Position numbers and translations under genes: made by a program
Notes under the pieces: model-generated
Seen by the model: only the letters and a program-made list of their open reading frames with translations
What the model was told of the DNA's origin: nothing
The model's database searches: none
Shown: positions 1 to 8,581 of the stretch, one piece after another
Numbering within the stretch: position 1 is the stretch's first letter
Layout: every line of letters begins with the position of its first letter
Source of the DNA: an uncultured Telmatospirillum sp.
Lineage (GTDB): Bacteria; Pseudomonadota; Alphaproteobacteria; Rhodospirillales; Magnetospirillaceae
NCBI GenBank assembly: GCA_903858635.1
Contig: CAIOJO010000565.1
Location: 1-63,203 of the forward strand
Reading direction: 5' to 3'
DNA: 63,203 nt

Positions 1-1
1 C

Positions 2-103
2 ACCCTCTTCGAGAAAATCGATATGAAACAAGCGCTTACCATCAACGAATACAAACCCGATACTTCGCAAATAACTAACCAATTGAATCTATTCGCGTTT
101 TAA
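2..103 (+). CDS. C-terminal fragment, probably of a transposase
   Basis: An open frame enters from the left edge and ends at TAA 101-103, leaving 33 residues that finish NQLNLFAF. The pattern LFEK...QAL followed by a closing NQLNLF-type tail resembles what I remember of the C-termini of some IS4-like transposases. That is recall, not an alignment. The stretch is AT-richer than the chromosome. It could equally be the end of another mobile-element protein. Nothing recognisable as a terminal inverted repeat is evident in the 230 bases that follow, which contain no other gene. Confidence 0.4.
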   Translation, partial: TLFEKIDMKQALTINEYKPDTSQITNQLNLFAF

Positions 104-334
104 CCGGACAGCAGTGATTACCAATCACGGATCTACGACCAGGTTGTGAACGTCGAGGGGCATTCGCCTCGGTGAGCAAATTCGGCGCCCTGCATCATGC
201 CTGTGCTTCCCGAATGCCAGGGAGAGGACTATTATCGAAAAGGATGCGCCGTTGCTAGACTATTTTTGGCTGGGCGGCCTGAGGTGGTTGATCTGGGCGC
301 AATATTGCCAAACTAGCGGCAAGGAGAGAAAGTA

Positions 335-1039
335 ATGCATCCAACTGCCCTTAACATGTCGTCTCTTTTCTTCAAAGCGTATACCGATGATATCGCCAAC
401 GGCACGGTGTTGGAGATTGGATCGCAAATTATCGGCGACGAAAATGGTGGAAGTGTTAGGGAGATGTCTCCGCCTAGATTTGAATATATTGGTGCCGATT
501 TTGTCTCAGGGAAAGGTGTCGATGTTATTTTAGATGATCCATACGTTCTTCCATTTGATAGTGAGTCTGTTGATATAATATTGTGTAGCTCTTGTTTTGA
601 GCATTGTGAATTTTTCTGGCTAACTTTTCTGGAAATGATGAGAGTGCTCAAGGGTTCTGGACTCCTTTATTTGAACGCCCCCTCCAATGGATCATTCCAC
701 CGATTCCCAGTAGATTGCTGGCGCTTCTATCCCGATAGTGGCAGGGCTCTCGTAAGGTGGGCAAATAGGAACAATTATAATGCCGTCTTATTGGAATCAT
801 TTATTTCAAGACAAGGGGGCGGATTCGGAGGTTTATGGAGCGATTTTGTTTCCGTTGTACTGAAGGACGTGCAGTGTATATCAAAATATAATGGTCGTAT
901 TATTGATAAATACACAGATTTTATTAATGGGTTTCGCGCGGAATCGGATGATATCGTTAATTTGCAGGAATTGTCGGAAGATCAGCAGATTCGTCTTGTT
1001 GCGAATCAGATTCTGACTGGGAAAGTAAAGCTTAAGTGA
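335..1039 (+). CDS. Class I SAM-dependent methyltransferase
   Basis: A 234-residue protein preceded by a good ribosome binding site (AAGGAG, about 8 bases before the ATG). Near residue 28 it has VLEIGSQ, the glycine-poor motif I of a Rossmann-like methyltransferase. An acidic SAM-binding segment (GVDVIL) follows, then LPFDSESVDIILCSS, which fits the Methyltransf_11 motif II/III region. C-terminally it has FHRFPVDCWRFYPD, often seen in methyltransferases encoded in glycan clusters. The substrate cannot be read from the sequence. A glycan or glycolipid is inferred from the neighbouring glycosyltransferase-like gene. Codon use is strikingly AT-rich compared with genes after 1.9 kb, so recent acquisition is likely. 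Confidence 0.75.
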   Translation: MHPTALNMSSLFFKAYTDDIANGTVLEIGSQIIGDENGGSVREMSPPRFEYIGADFVSGKGVDVILDDPYVLPFDSESVDIILCSSCFEHCEFFWLTFLEMMRVLKGSGLLYLNAPSNGSFHRFPVDCWRFYPDSGRALVRWANRNNYNAVLLESFISRQGGGFGGLWSDFVSVVLKDVQCISKYNGRIIDKYTDFINGFRAESDDIVNLQELSEDQQIRLVANQILTGKVKLK

Positions 1040-1150
1040 AGGGCCTATTGAGAGTTTTATTCCGGTCAATGCGGTAAGTTGTGAGTCGATATTTCTGGTG
1101 TTGCTAGCGTGGCAACCGAGATATGTCCATCGGAGGAAATGGGGGCTTTG

Positions 1151-1858
1151 ATGGGAAATCAACGCGACACTGTCGTTTGTATCGCTACTGCGGCTGACAG
1201 ATGGGATATAATGGAAAAATATTGTTTCAATCAATATTTTAGAGTGAATAGGCAGTTATTCGATCTCTGCGTTGTGTTTAATGGCAGTGATCCTGGAAGT
1301 GTAAGGCGTACGCTTGATCTTGCTCCTGAGCATCTTGTCATCAGAGAAAACGTTGGTATGGACCAGGCTGCATTTGATTACTGTATAAAGAATATAAGGC
1401 ATTATAGAACGTATATATTTATTCACGATGATCACTGGTTTGTCGATGGAAACTGGTTTCAATTGTTGCATGGGTTGTTATACTCAAATGATGTTGATGT
1501 GATCGGGAATGTTGTTGCGCCAGGACACGTAAATAAGCCGGCAAGTTATGACGTCGTGGCTGATGTGTTGGGTTATTCTGCGTTAGCCCCACATTTATTT
1601 CCATGCTTTCTACAGGGGCAGGCTGGAATCTATAATAGAAAAGCCATAGACTGTCTTCTTGCCAATGGTGGCGTGCCCTGGGGTAAGACAAATACCCGGG
1701 AGGTTGCCAGTATATGCGAGAGAATTCACAGTTTTATTATGCTATCGAATGGAATTAAGGTTGGCCAAATTCCACCTGGATACGAAAAATATCTTCGACA
1801 TAGGGAGCATATCGTCGACCCCAATCAAATGTCGAGGAACCCATCGGGTTTGACTTGA
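1151..1858 (+). CDS. Glycosyltransferase-like protein (GT-A fold, low confidence on family)
   Basis: About 235 residues from the ATG at 1151. An in-frame GTG at 1109 and an ATG at 1139 are alternatives; GGAGG at 1132-1136 is too close to 1139 and rather far from 1151, so the start is uncertain. The protein opens with a beta strand (VVCIATAAD). It has an asparagine-glycine loop (VVFNGSD), and FIHDDHWF resembles the DxD metal/nucleotide-sugar site of GT-A enzymes. It shares the AT-rich composition of the methyltransferase upstream, 100 bases away, and the pair was probably acquired together. Its TGA is immediately followed by the stop of the opposing TPR gene, with no bases between. The donor and acceptor are unknown. 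Confidence 0.5.
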   Translation: MGNQRDTVVCIATAADRWDIMEKYCFNQYFRVNRQLFDLCVVFNGSDPGSVRRTLDLAPEHLVIRENVGMDQAAFDYCIKNIRHYRTYIFIHDDHWFVDGNWFQLLHGLLYSNDVDVIGNVVAPGHVNKPASYDVVADVLGYSALAPHLFPCFLQGQAGIYNRKAIDCLLANGGVPWGKTNTREVASICERIHSFIMLSNGIKVGQIPPGYEKYLRHREHIVDPNQMSRNPSGLT

Positions 1859-3520
1859 TTAGGATCTGATCGTCGCCTTGACGGAATGCCATTTTCGTTG
1901 AAGCAATGTCTGGTTGCTCGTCATACAATGAAGGCGATGCACCGGTCTGCCAAAACAGAGGATGGGGCGGTCACGCTTGCTGATACCCCAGGTGTGGACG
2001 AAATCGGTCTCCGGGACGGCGTAGATCTTGTATCCGCTCTGCCGCGCCTTGATCGCCAGATCGGTCTCCTCGCCAAAATAGGGGCTGAGCCTGGGGTCGA
2101 AGGAGATTCCGGCATCGTGCAGGCGCCGTGCATGCAGGGAAAACAATTGGCCGGAGACCTGGTCCGCCTCGATCGGCTCGGCGAAGCTCCCTGTGTTGAG
2201 CGCTTTCGTTTCTTTCAGCGTCTGGAAGTTGGTCCAATGCGCCGACACGCCCACGCATAACGCGTCGGGGAGGGTCAGCAGCCAGCGCTCCAAGCGATAG
2301 AGCATCGGAACGGAAATCTTCAGGTCGGCATTGAGGATGTGGATGGTCTCACCCTCCGCCTGGTTGATTCCCATGTTCCAAGCCCGAGCCACCCCGACAT
2401 TGTGTTTGTTGAAGCTGAACTTGTCGATGCGGGGATGGTCGCGTAAATCGTTGAAGACCTCGACGTCATTGAAGATACAGATGACTTCTCCGGTGAACGC
2501 GCTCAGGTCGTCCAACAAGGTCCGGATGTTGTAGGGAGAGCCGGGCGAGTAGTCGAGGACGGGGATGACCACGCTCTGCGTCGCGCCGCGCGGAAAGGCG
2601 GTGCGCCGGTCGAACGCCTCGACCAGATCGGCCGCCAGGTCGAAGCGACCGGCGTCCAGTTGAACGCTGGCCAGTCCCAGGGTGGCGTTCAACGAATTCG
2701 GGTCGAGTGTCAGCGCCTGATGAAAAACCTCGGCGGCCTCGTCGGCCAGGTCCGCCTGGCGCAGGGTGGCCCCCAAATGGGCGGCATACTCGGCGGAGTC
2801 GGGCTGCAGGACGGTGGCCTGGCGGCCGGCGGTGACGGCGTCGCCGAGGCGTCCAAGCGACAGCAAAAGCCAGGAATGGACAAAACGCCAATGCGCGCTG
2901 TCGGGAAACCGCTCGACCATGGTCGCGACAAGGCGTTTTGCGGCGTCATAATGGGCTTCGTCGACATAGGCCTGCAGCAGCCTCTGCGCGATGTCCGTGC
3001 GATCGGCGGCGAGCATCACCACCGCTTCCAGGATCGCGGTCGCCTCGTCCTTCTTGTTCTGGAGGTCAAGGCAGTCCGTCAGGCTCAACAACAGGTCGAC
3101 GGAGCTGGGATTGTTCGCTACGGCGCGGCGCAGAACCTGTTCGGCTTTGCCGAGCTGTCCCTGCTGCAGCAGGGCGAGGTTCAGGGAAAGCCACACCGGG
3201 GCGTGGTCGGGAAGCTGTTCCGCGGCAGCGGCGAGCGCCTGTTCGGCGGCCGCCGGCCGCCCCTGGGCCAACTGGGTCAGGCCAAGCCGGTAAAGGATTT
3301 CCCCGTTCGCGATGGGCACCAGTTGCAGCACTCTGGCGAACAGGGCTTCCGCCGTCGGGTTGTCGCCGGATTGGCGGAACGCCTCGCCCTTCAGGAACAG
3401 CGCTTGGTGATGATTGGGGGTTGTCGCAATGAGCCCGTCGAGCAGGGTGATCGCGCCATCATAGGCCCCGGCATTGATCAGGGTGAGTGCCTGCGTGATG
3501 TCGTCGAACTCTTCAGCCAT
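1859..3520 (-). CDS. TPR-repeat protein fused to a family-2-like glycosyltransferase
   Basis: About 553 residues from the ATG at 3520. The frame opens earlier with a TTG at 3586, but MAEEFDDITQ is a natural start for the first helix. Residues about 1-320 are tandem tetratricopeptide repeats, with recurring A-x-x-x-A/G-x-x-x-L-P-x-x-A helix pairs. From about 330 a GT-A domain follows: SVVIPVLDYSPG, then FNDVEVF, then HILNADLKIS in the DxD position, then SPYFGEETDLAIKARQSGY, the usual ED-acid region of GT2 enzymes. TPR-glycosyltransferase fusions often act on protein or surface glycans, and here the TPRs probably bind the acceptor. GC content is normal for the chromosome, unlike the two genes it meets. 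Confidence 0.8.
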   Translation of the reverse strand: MAEEFDDITQALTLINAGAYDGAITLLDGLIATTPNHHQALFLKGEAFRQSGDNPTAEALFARVLQLVPIANGEILYRLGLTQLAQGRPAAAEQALAAAAEQLPDHAPVWLSLNLALLQQGQLGKAEQVLRRAVANNPSSVDLLLSLTDCLDLQNKKDEATAILEAVVMLAADRTDIAQRLLQAYVDEAHYDAAKRLVATMVERFPDSAHWRFVHSWLLLSLGRLGDAVTAGRQATVLQPDSAEYAAHLGATLRQADLADEAAEVFHQALTLDPNSLNATLGLASVQLDAGRFDLAADLVEAFDRRTAFPRGATQSVVIPVLDYSPGSPYNIRTLLDDLSAFTGEVICIFNDVEVFNDLRDHPRIDKFSFNKHNVGVARAWNMGINQAEGETIHILNADLKISVPMLYRLERWLLTLPDALCVGVSAHWTNFQTLKETKALNTGSFAEPIEADQVSGQLFSLHARRLHDAGISFDPRLSPYFGEETDLAIKARQSGYKIYAVPETDFVHTWGISKRDRPILCFGRPVHRLHCMTSNQTLLQRKWHSVKATIRS

Positions 3521-3853
3521 GCCGACAATGTCCGAGAGCCAACGCCTATCCCCGACCAATTCGTAACGTCGCAGGTACCACGTCAACCTTTACGTCAGAA
3601 TGGTTAATTTTTTGTCAGCGTGACGGAAGTCACTGCAATGTTGGTCGGCGGGCCTTCTATTTTCCTTGCCGATACTGGCCCCGGGCTGCTTCGCGTCGCG
3701 CAGGGTGAGGGGGCTCCGGGGTGGGGAGAGGCTGCCTGGTGGCGCCAATTTGTCGAACCGGCGGGCTAGGCCTTTGGGTAAGGAATATTAACCATTTCGA
3801 TGTAGCGTAACCGCATTACTGCGCATCCGGCGCGGTACCGAGGAGAAGATTGC
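3521..3853. other. Intergenic region without a recognised gene
   Basis: 333 bases between the divergent TPR-glycosyltransferase and the large repeat protein, so promoters for both should lie here. I see no convincing sigma-70 pair. The clear site is GAGGAG about 8 bases before the ATG at 3854. Confidence 0.5.
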
Positions 3854-6800
3854 ATGGCGACGACGGTGGTGGGTCAGGCGACCGGAACGATCGAGGTTGT
3901 CGGGGATAACGATTGGTTCAGGGTTCAGCTGAGCGCCGGCACCCAATACGTCTTCGACGTGGGCGGTGGCACCCTGGGCAATCCCCAAGTCTCGCTCTAC
4001 GACGCTTCGGGCACGCTGATCACCTCCGCTACCGACGGCGGTCCGGCAGGGGGCGCCCGCATATCGGTCGAGCCAGCGACCACCGGCATCTATTACATCG
4101 GTGCGTCGAGTACGCTTTCGACGACCGGCACCTTCACCGTCACGGAATCCACTGCGCCGTTCGACTTTGCCGGCAATACAGGGACCGCCGGCCTGGTGGC
4201 GGTGGGCGGCCAGGCCTCGGGAAACATCAGCGTCGCCGGGCAAAACGATTGGTACAAGGTCCAGCTGACCGCCGGCACCGAATACGTCCTGAGCATCGGC
4301 AACGGGACGCTGGCCTTTCCCCTGGTCACCCTTTACGATTCCGCCGGCCACTACGTCATTTCCGGCAATGACGGTGACACCCTCGACGGCACCACCACGG
4401 TCTTCACGCCGACCACCAGCGGCACCTATTATGTGGGCGCCTCCGGGTTGGTTTCGTCGACCGGCACCTTTACGGTTTCGGTGGCGACCGCCACCCCGGA
4501 CTTTGCCGGGAATACGACCACCACGGGAACCGTCGCGGTCGGCGGCCAGGTTAGCGGGACCATCGCCAATGTCGGCCAGCATGACTGGTTCAAGGTCCAT
4601 CTGGTGGCCGGTACCGAATATGTCTTCGACGAAGTGGGCGGCACCTTGTCTGCACCGGCGGTGTCCCTCTATGACGGGTCCGGCAACCTGATCGTTACCG
4701 GTTATAACGGGGTGACCAACGGCGCTCGTATCTCCTACGAGCCGACCACCACCGCCGATTACTACGTCGGCGCCTCGAGCTTCATGTCGACCACCGGAAC
4801 ATTCACCGTCTCGGTCGCCGCGGCCGCCTTCGATTTCGCCGGCAATACGAGCACCACGGGAACCGTCGCGGTCGGTGGCACGGCCATCGGCAACATCACC
4901 ACCGTCGGCCAGCATGATTGGTTCAAGGTGACGTTGCAGGCTGGGACCCAGTACGTATTCGACGCGGGCGCCGGCACTCTGACCAACGCCCAGGTTGCGC
5001 TTTACGACGGTTCCGGCGCGCTCTTGGCCCAGGGGAGCGGCGGCGGCGCAAGCGGCGGCGCCCGCACCTCTTTCGAGCCGACGAGCAGCGGCAGCTATTA
5101 TGTCAGCGCCTCCGGTTCGAATGGCGCCACCGGCACCTTCACCGTCGCCGTCTCCACCGCGTCCTTCGACTTTGCCGGCAATGCGACCACCGCCGGCGCG
5201 GTGAGCGCGGGCAGCCCGGCGACCGGAACCATTGGTGTCGTGGCCCAGAACGACTGGTTCAGGACGACGCTGCAGGCCGGCACACAATATGTCTTCGACC
5301 TCGGCGCCGGCACCCTGGCAGCCCCGGTGGTTTCCGTCTACGACTCGACCGGCCATCTCCTTAGCCAAGGGAACGGCGGCGCCGCCAATGGCGGGGCCGA
5401 GACGTCCTTTACGCCGACCGTCAGCGGCACCTATTACGTGGGAGCGGCCGGCGCCGGCGCCGGCACGGGAACCTTTACCCTGTCGATGGCAACGGCGACC
5501 GACGACTATACCGCCAATGTCGGGACGACAGGCCAGATCGGGCCGGCGCCGCTGTCGGTGGCGACCGCCATCGCCAATTTCCAACATGGGCAACTCACGC
5601 AAGCGACGCCGGTGAGCGACACGGCGGCGAACGTCCAGGCAAATCTCAGCGGCCTGGAGACGGTCGCTGCCGGCGGCCGGTTGGGCTCGATCGCCCTGAC
5701 CGACAGCGCCACGCCGACGCTTTCGATCACCGCCGCGCAGTTGGCGGCCGACGCTCCGGTACTGCGCGATATCTTCGGCGCCTACAACTTGTCCCTCAGC
5801 GGTGCGGCCGGCGTGGCGGGCGTTCTGACCCAGCCGCAACTGCTCTCGGTCGCCGTTTCCGATAGCGCGGCCAATATCTCGGCGAATCTGGACGGCCTCC
5901 AGGCGGTCGCCGCAGCCGGCAAGCTGGGTGCGGTTACCCTGACCGACGGCGGTACGCCGACGGTGACCCTCTCGGCAAGCCAATTCACCGCCGATGCCGC
6001 CGCCCTGGCCCAGATCTCCGGGAACTATCACGTAACGGTGACCGGCATCGCCGTCGCCAATGCGGCGGGCACACTGGCCCAAGGCGGCGTCACCGCGGTA
6101 GGTGTGACCGATAGCGCCGCCAATGTCCAAGCCGCCCTCGACGCCCTGCAGGGCCTTGCGACGGCGGGCAGCCTCGCCTCCATCACCCTGAGCGACGCCG
6201 GCACGCCGACCCTGAACGCATCGGCCGTCCAGGTCACCCAAGATGCCGGAGCCTTCGCCCGCATGGCCGGCAGTTACACGCTCGCAGTCACCGACAGTGC
6301 GTTGGACGTCCAGTCGTCTCTGGATGCCCTCCAGGCGATGGCCGCCTCGGGCAAGCTGACCTCGATCACCCTGAACGATGGTGGCACGCCGGTCCTCTCG
6401 GTGACCTCGACCCAGCTCGTCTCGGATGCTCAGGCGATCAATGCCATCACCGGCAGTTACGTCTTGAACGCCCCTGGCGTCGCCACCTCGGTCGCCACCT
6501 TCGTGGTTCAACAAGAGAGCACGGGGCGCGGCGCCAACGGCATCGCCCTTGTTTACCCCGGGACTGCCCCGGCCGGTGCCAATAGCGTGGTGGGGTTCCA
6601 AAACGCCACCTTCACCAGCGGGCAAAATGCCGTGGTGTTGGACGGGCCGAAATCCAGCTATGCGATCCAGGTCAATGCCAGCGGCGTCACCACCATCCAG
6701 GATATCGGCGCCGGCGACGCCACCTTCGGGCAGACCGTCACCGTTAGCGGCGAAAGCTACATCTTGTTCAACGGGGCGCATATCGCGATCTCCGATCCGG

Positions 6801-8143
6801 CCTCGGTGGCCGCTCTCACCGTTCCGCCGGGCAGCACGGCCCCGGTGCTGAACTATCCCAACGATCTCTATTTCGTCCTGACCCCGGCCAATGCCCAGTT
6901 GGCGCAGTTCTACTCGTCCTTGCTGCCCTGGGAACCGCAGCCGGCGCTGTCCGGCTACGAGTATTGGGCCAACCGGCTGGCGGGCGGCATGTCGTTGATC
7001 AGCATCGCCCAGAGCTTCATCAACACCACCTATTTCCAGCAGACCTACGGTGATCCGGGCACCACCAGCGCGCAGCATGTCGCCTTCGTCCAGTTGCTCT
7101 ATAGCCACATCCTTGGCATGAACCTGGGCGCCACCAATGCCGGCGTGCAGTATTGGGCCGGGCAGATGGACAGCAACCCGTTGATGGACGGAGCCCATGC
7201 GTTGGTCAGTTTCACCAATGCGACCGCCACCGCGGCAACGATCAACGCCATTTCGGGCACCGCGGCGGGGGCCGGTACCGGCTGGCTGATCGACCCGAGC
7301 CTTACCGGCGGCTATGCCGATCCCGGCATGCAGATCGCGGCACAGACGGTGCTTACCCAGTCCACCAGCAGCGGATTCCTCAATCTGAGCCTGGTCGATC
7401 CGGCGACGGTCGGTAGCGGCGGCGTCAGCGCCAATGGGATCACCCTGACGCCCAACACCGTTCAGATTGGCGCTACGGTGACGTCCGGCACCGTCATTCT
7501 GTCGCCTTCGTTCACCCAGGCGACCATCGCCGGTTCGGGCGTCTCCCTGCATGACGGCCCCGGTACCGACACCATCAACGTGAGCGGCAACGCCAATGTC
7601 GTCACCATCGGCAGCGCCACCACCGACACGCTCAATCTCTCGTCCGGCACCGCCAGCACCATCGTCGGATTCGTTCCCGGCCAAGGATCGATCCTGGCGG
7701 TCAGCGGCACGGTCAATCAGACCGGGGTCTCGCTGCTCAACGGCACGACGACGCCGGTGCAGGGCGGCGGCCTCATTTTCGGCACCGCCGGCGCAGCGAC
7801 CGCCATTGTCGTCAATATCGGCAACATCGGCGGGGGGTCCGCCGCCGAGGTGGCAACCGCGGCCAACAGGGCCTATGTGGTGGCCGACGTCAATGGCGAT
7901 GCCACGACGGGGGCCTTGGGCGAGCATGTGATCTTCATCGGAACCACCTCGGGCGGCGACACCGAGATCTTTGCCTTCCAGGGGCCGCTGTCCACCGTCA
8001 CCCTGAACGGGCAAGCCCTGCACGTGCCGATCACCAGCGCCGATACCAGCGGAACCCACTCCGTCACCACCACCGAGATCACCCTCATCGCCACCGTGCT
8101 CGGGGTGTCGGCGACCAACCTGACCATGGGGGATCTCCTCTAA
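3854..8143 (+). CDS. Large multidomain repeat protein with five PPC-like domains and a DUF4214-like region
   Basis: 1429 residues. Five beta-sandwich repeats of about 110 residues each carry the PPC (bacterial pre-peptidase C-terminal) hallmark: DNDWFRVQL, QNDWYKVQL, QHDWFKVHL, QHDWFKVTL and QNDWFRTTL near residues 18, 130, 240, 351 and 465, each followed by YVFD/YVLS, a VSLYD strand and a GTFTV end. Four copies of a roughly 63-residue repeat beginning SDTAANVQANL follow at about 585, 668, 751 and 812. A DUF4214-like alpha-helical segment follows (about 1010-1120, GYEYWANRLAGG and VQYWAGQMDS), then low-complexity beta repeats. No Sec signal peptide is visible. The composition (Gly, Thr, Ala rich, almost no Cys) fits a large secreted surface protein exported by type I secretion, but no RTX nonapeptides or transporter genes are nearby. 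It has no catalytic domain that I can recognise. Confidence 0.8.
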   Translation: MATTVVGQATGTIEVVGDNDWFRVQLSAGTQYVFDVGGGTLGNPQVSLYDASGTLITSATDGGPAGGARISVEPATTGIYYIGASSTLSTTGTFTVTESTAPFDFAGNTGTAGLVAVGGQASGNISVAGQNDWYKVQLTAGTEYVLSIGNGTLAFPLVTLYDSAGHYVISGNDGDTLDGTTTVFTPTTSGTYYVGASGLVSSTGTFTVSVATATPDFAGNTTTTGTVAVGGQVSGTIANVGQHDWFKVHLVAGTEYVFDEVGGTLSAPAVSLYDGSGNLIVTGYNGVTNGARISYEPTTTADYYVGASSFMSTTGTFTVSVAAAAFDFAGNTSTTGTVAVGGTAIGNITTVGQHDWFKVTLQAGTQYVFDAGAGTLTNAQVALYDGSGALLAQGSGGGASGGARTSFEPTSSGSYYVSASGSNGATGTFTVAVSTASFDFAGNATTAGAVSAGSPATGTIGVVAQNDWFRTTLQAGTQYVFDLGAGTLAAPVVSVYDSTGHLLSQGNGGAANGGAETSFTPTVSGTYYVGAAGAGAGTGTFTLSMATATDDYTANVGTTGQIGPAPLSVATAIANFQHGQLTQATPVSDTAANVQANLSGLETVAAGGRLGSIALTDSATPTLSITAAQLAADAPVLRDIFGAYNLSLSGAAGVAGVLTQPQLLSVAVSDSAANISANLDGLQAVAAAGKLGAVTLTDGGTPTVTLSASQFTADAAALAQISGNYHVTVTGIAVANAAGTLAQGGVTAVGVTDSAANVQAALDALQGLATAGSLASITLSDAGTPTLNASAVQVTQDAGAFARMAGSYTLAVTDSALDVQSSLDALQAMAASGKLTSITLNDGGTPVLSVTSTQLVSDAQAINAITGSYVLNAPGVATSVATFVVQQESTGRGANGIALVYPGTAPAGANSVVGFQNATFTSGQNAVVLDGPKSSYAIQVNASGVTTIQDIGAGDATFGQTVTVSGESYILFNGAHIAISDPASVAALTVPPGSTAPVLNYPNDLYFVLTPANAQLAQFYSSLLPWEPQPALSGYEYWANRLAGGMSLISIAQSFINTTYFQQTYGDPGTTSAQHVAFVQLLYSHILGMNLGATNAGVQYWAGQMDSNPLMDGAHALVSFTNATATAATINAISGTAAGAGTGWLIDPSLTGGYADPGMQIAAQTVLTQSTSSGFLNLSLVDPATVGSGGVSANGITLTPNTVQIGATVTSGTVILSPSFTQATIAGSGVSLHDGPGTDTINVSGNANVVTIGSATTDTLNLSSGTASTIVGFVPGQGSILAVSGTVNQTGVSLLNGTTTPVQGGGLIFGTAGAATAIVVNIGNIGGGSAAEVATAANRAYVVADVNGDATTGALGEHVIFIGTTSGGDTEIFAFQGPLSTVTLNGQALHVPITSADTSGTHSVTTTEITLIATVLGVSATNLTMGDLL

Positions 8144-8259
8144 CCAGGCTTGACTTGCCTCGCTATTCGGCATAGGTAGCCCACACCGATGGAGCCCAGC
8201 CGGCCCGTCGGTTCAATCGCAACTTGAGACAGAGATGAGTAGTCGACAGTCGAGTGCTT

Positions 8260-8560
8260 CCGCGGAGCCTCCCAGTCGCCCTGCGCTGGGATTTCGCCAT
8301 ACCGACGTCGTCTCCGTGGACCACCCCGCCGCTGGGCCCATTCGACTGAAATAGGTCGGTGCCCGCCGGGCCGTCGGCTCCCCAGGGGATGACGAGAGTC
8401 AACCCTGGATGAACGGAGAGGCCGATGGCCGCCATCCTCACCTTGCTGTTCCTGCGCCCCGCCGATGGCGGGGGCGTGATCTCTTCTTTCCACCGCCCGC
8501 CGAGCTGAGCTTCGGCTGAGCCGGCGTTCAAGCCCGGCGCTGATGCGTGGCCGATCCCTC
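8260..8560 (+). promoter_or_regulatory. Structured 5' leader of the NRAMP-type operon; candidate metal-sensing RNA
   Basis: The 438-base gap before the transporter can fold strongly. Helix CCGCGGAG 8260-8267 pairs with CUCCGUGG 8312-8319 and encloses CCCAG-CGC/GCG-CUGGG (8271-8290). Helix GCCGUCGGC 8370-8378 pairs over nine positions with GCCGAUGGC 8421-8429. Inside it lie UCC/GGA, CCAGGG 8382-8387 with CCCUGG 8403-8408, and GAC-GAGA-GUC 8391-8400 closed by a GNRA loop. GCUGAGC-UUCG-GCUGAGC at 8504-8521 forms a hairpin with one central G-G mismatch, followed by GCCGG/CCGGC. I could not match this to the M-box or yybP-ykoY consensus. Position and folding suggest a riboswitch or attenuator, and this is inference. 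Confidence 0.45.
8425..8508 (+). CDS. Possible 27-residue leader peptide (uORF)
   Basis: ATG 8425 is preceded four bases earlier by GGAGAG and opens a frame beginning MAAILTLLFLRPADGGG and ending at TGA 8508. Its start codon and ribosome binding site both lie in the 3' strand of the 9-bp helix 8370-8378/8421-8429, and its stop codon lies in the next hairpin. Translation would therefore compete with leader folding, as in leader-peptide control. It is short enough to be chance. Conservation in relatives would decide. Confidence 0.25.
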   Translation: MAAILTLLFLRPADGGGVISSFHRPPS

Positions 8561-8581
8561 GGGGCGTGGCGGAGGAAATGA

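Noticed and set aside
3788-8173. Open frame of 1461 codons antisense to the repeat protein
   Set aside because: It mirrors the GC-rich repeats of the plus-strand gene, is Gly/Arg/Asp-rich with no fold-like pattern, and the plus-strand frame has clear PPC motifs and a ribosome binding site.
8260-8560. M-box or yybP-ykoY riboswitch
   Set aside because: GAC-GAGA-GUC flanked by CCAGGG/CCCUGG recalls the M-box core, but the conserved GGCTCC-to-GCTAAAGCTC frame of that class is not found and no yybP-ykoY core is seen.
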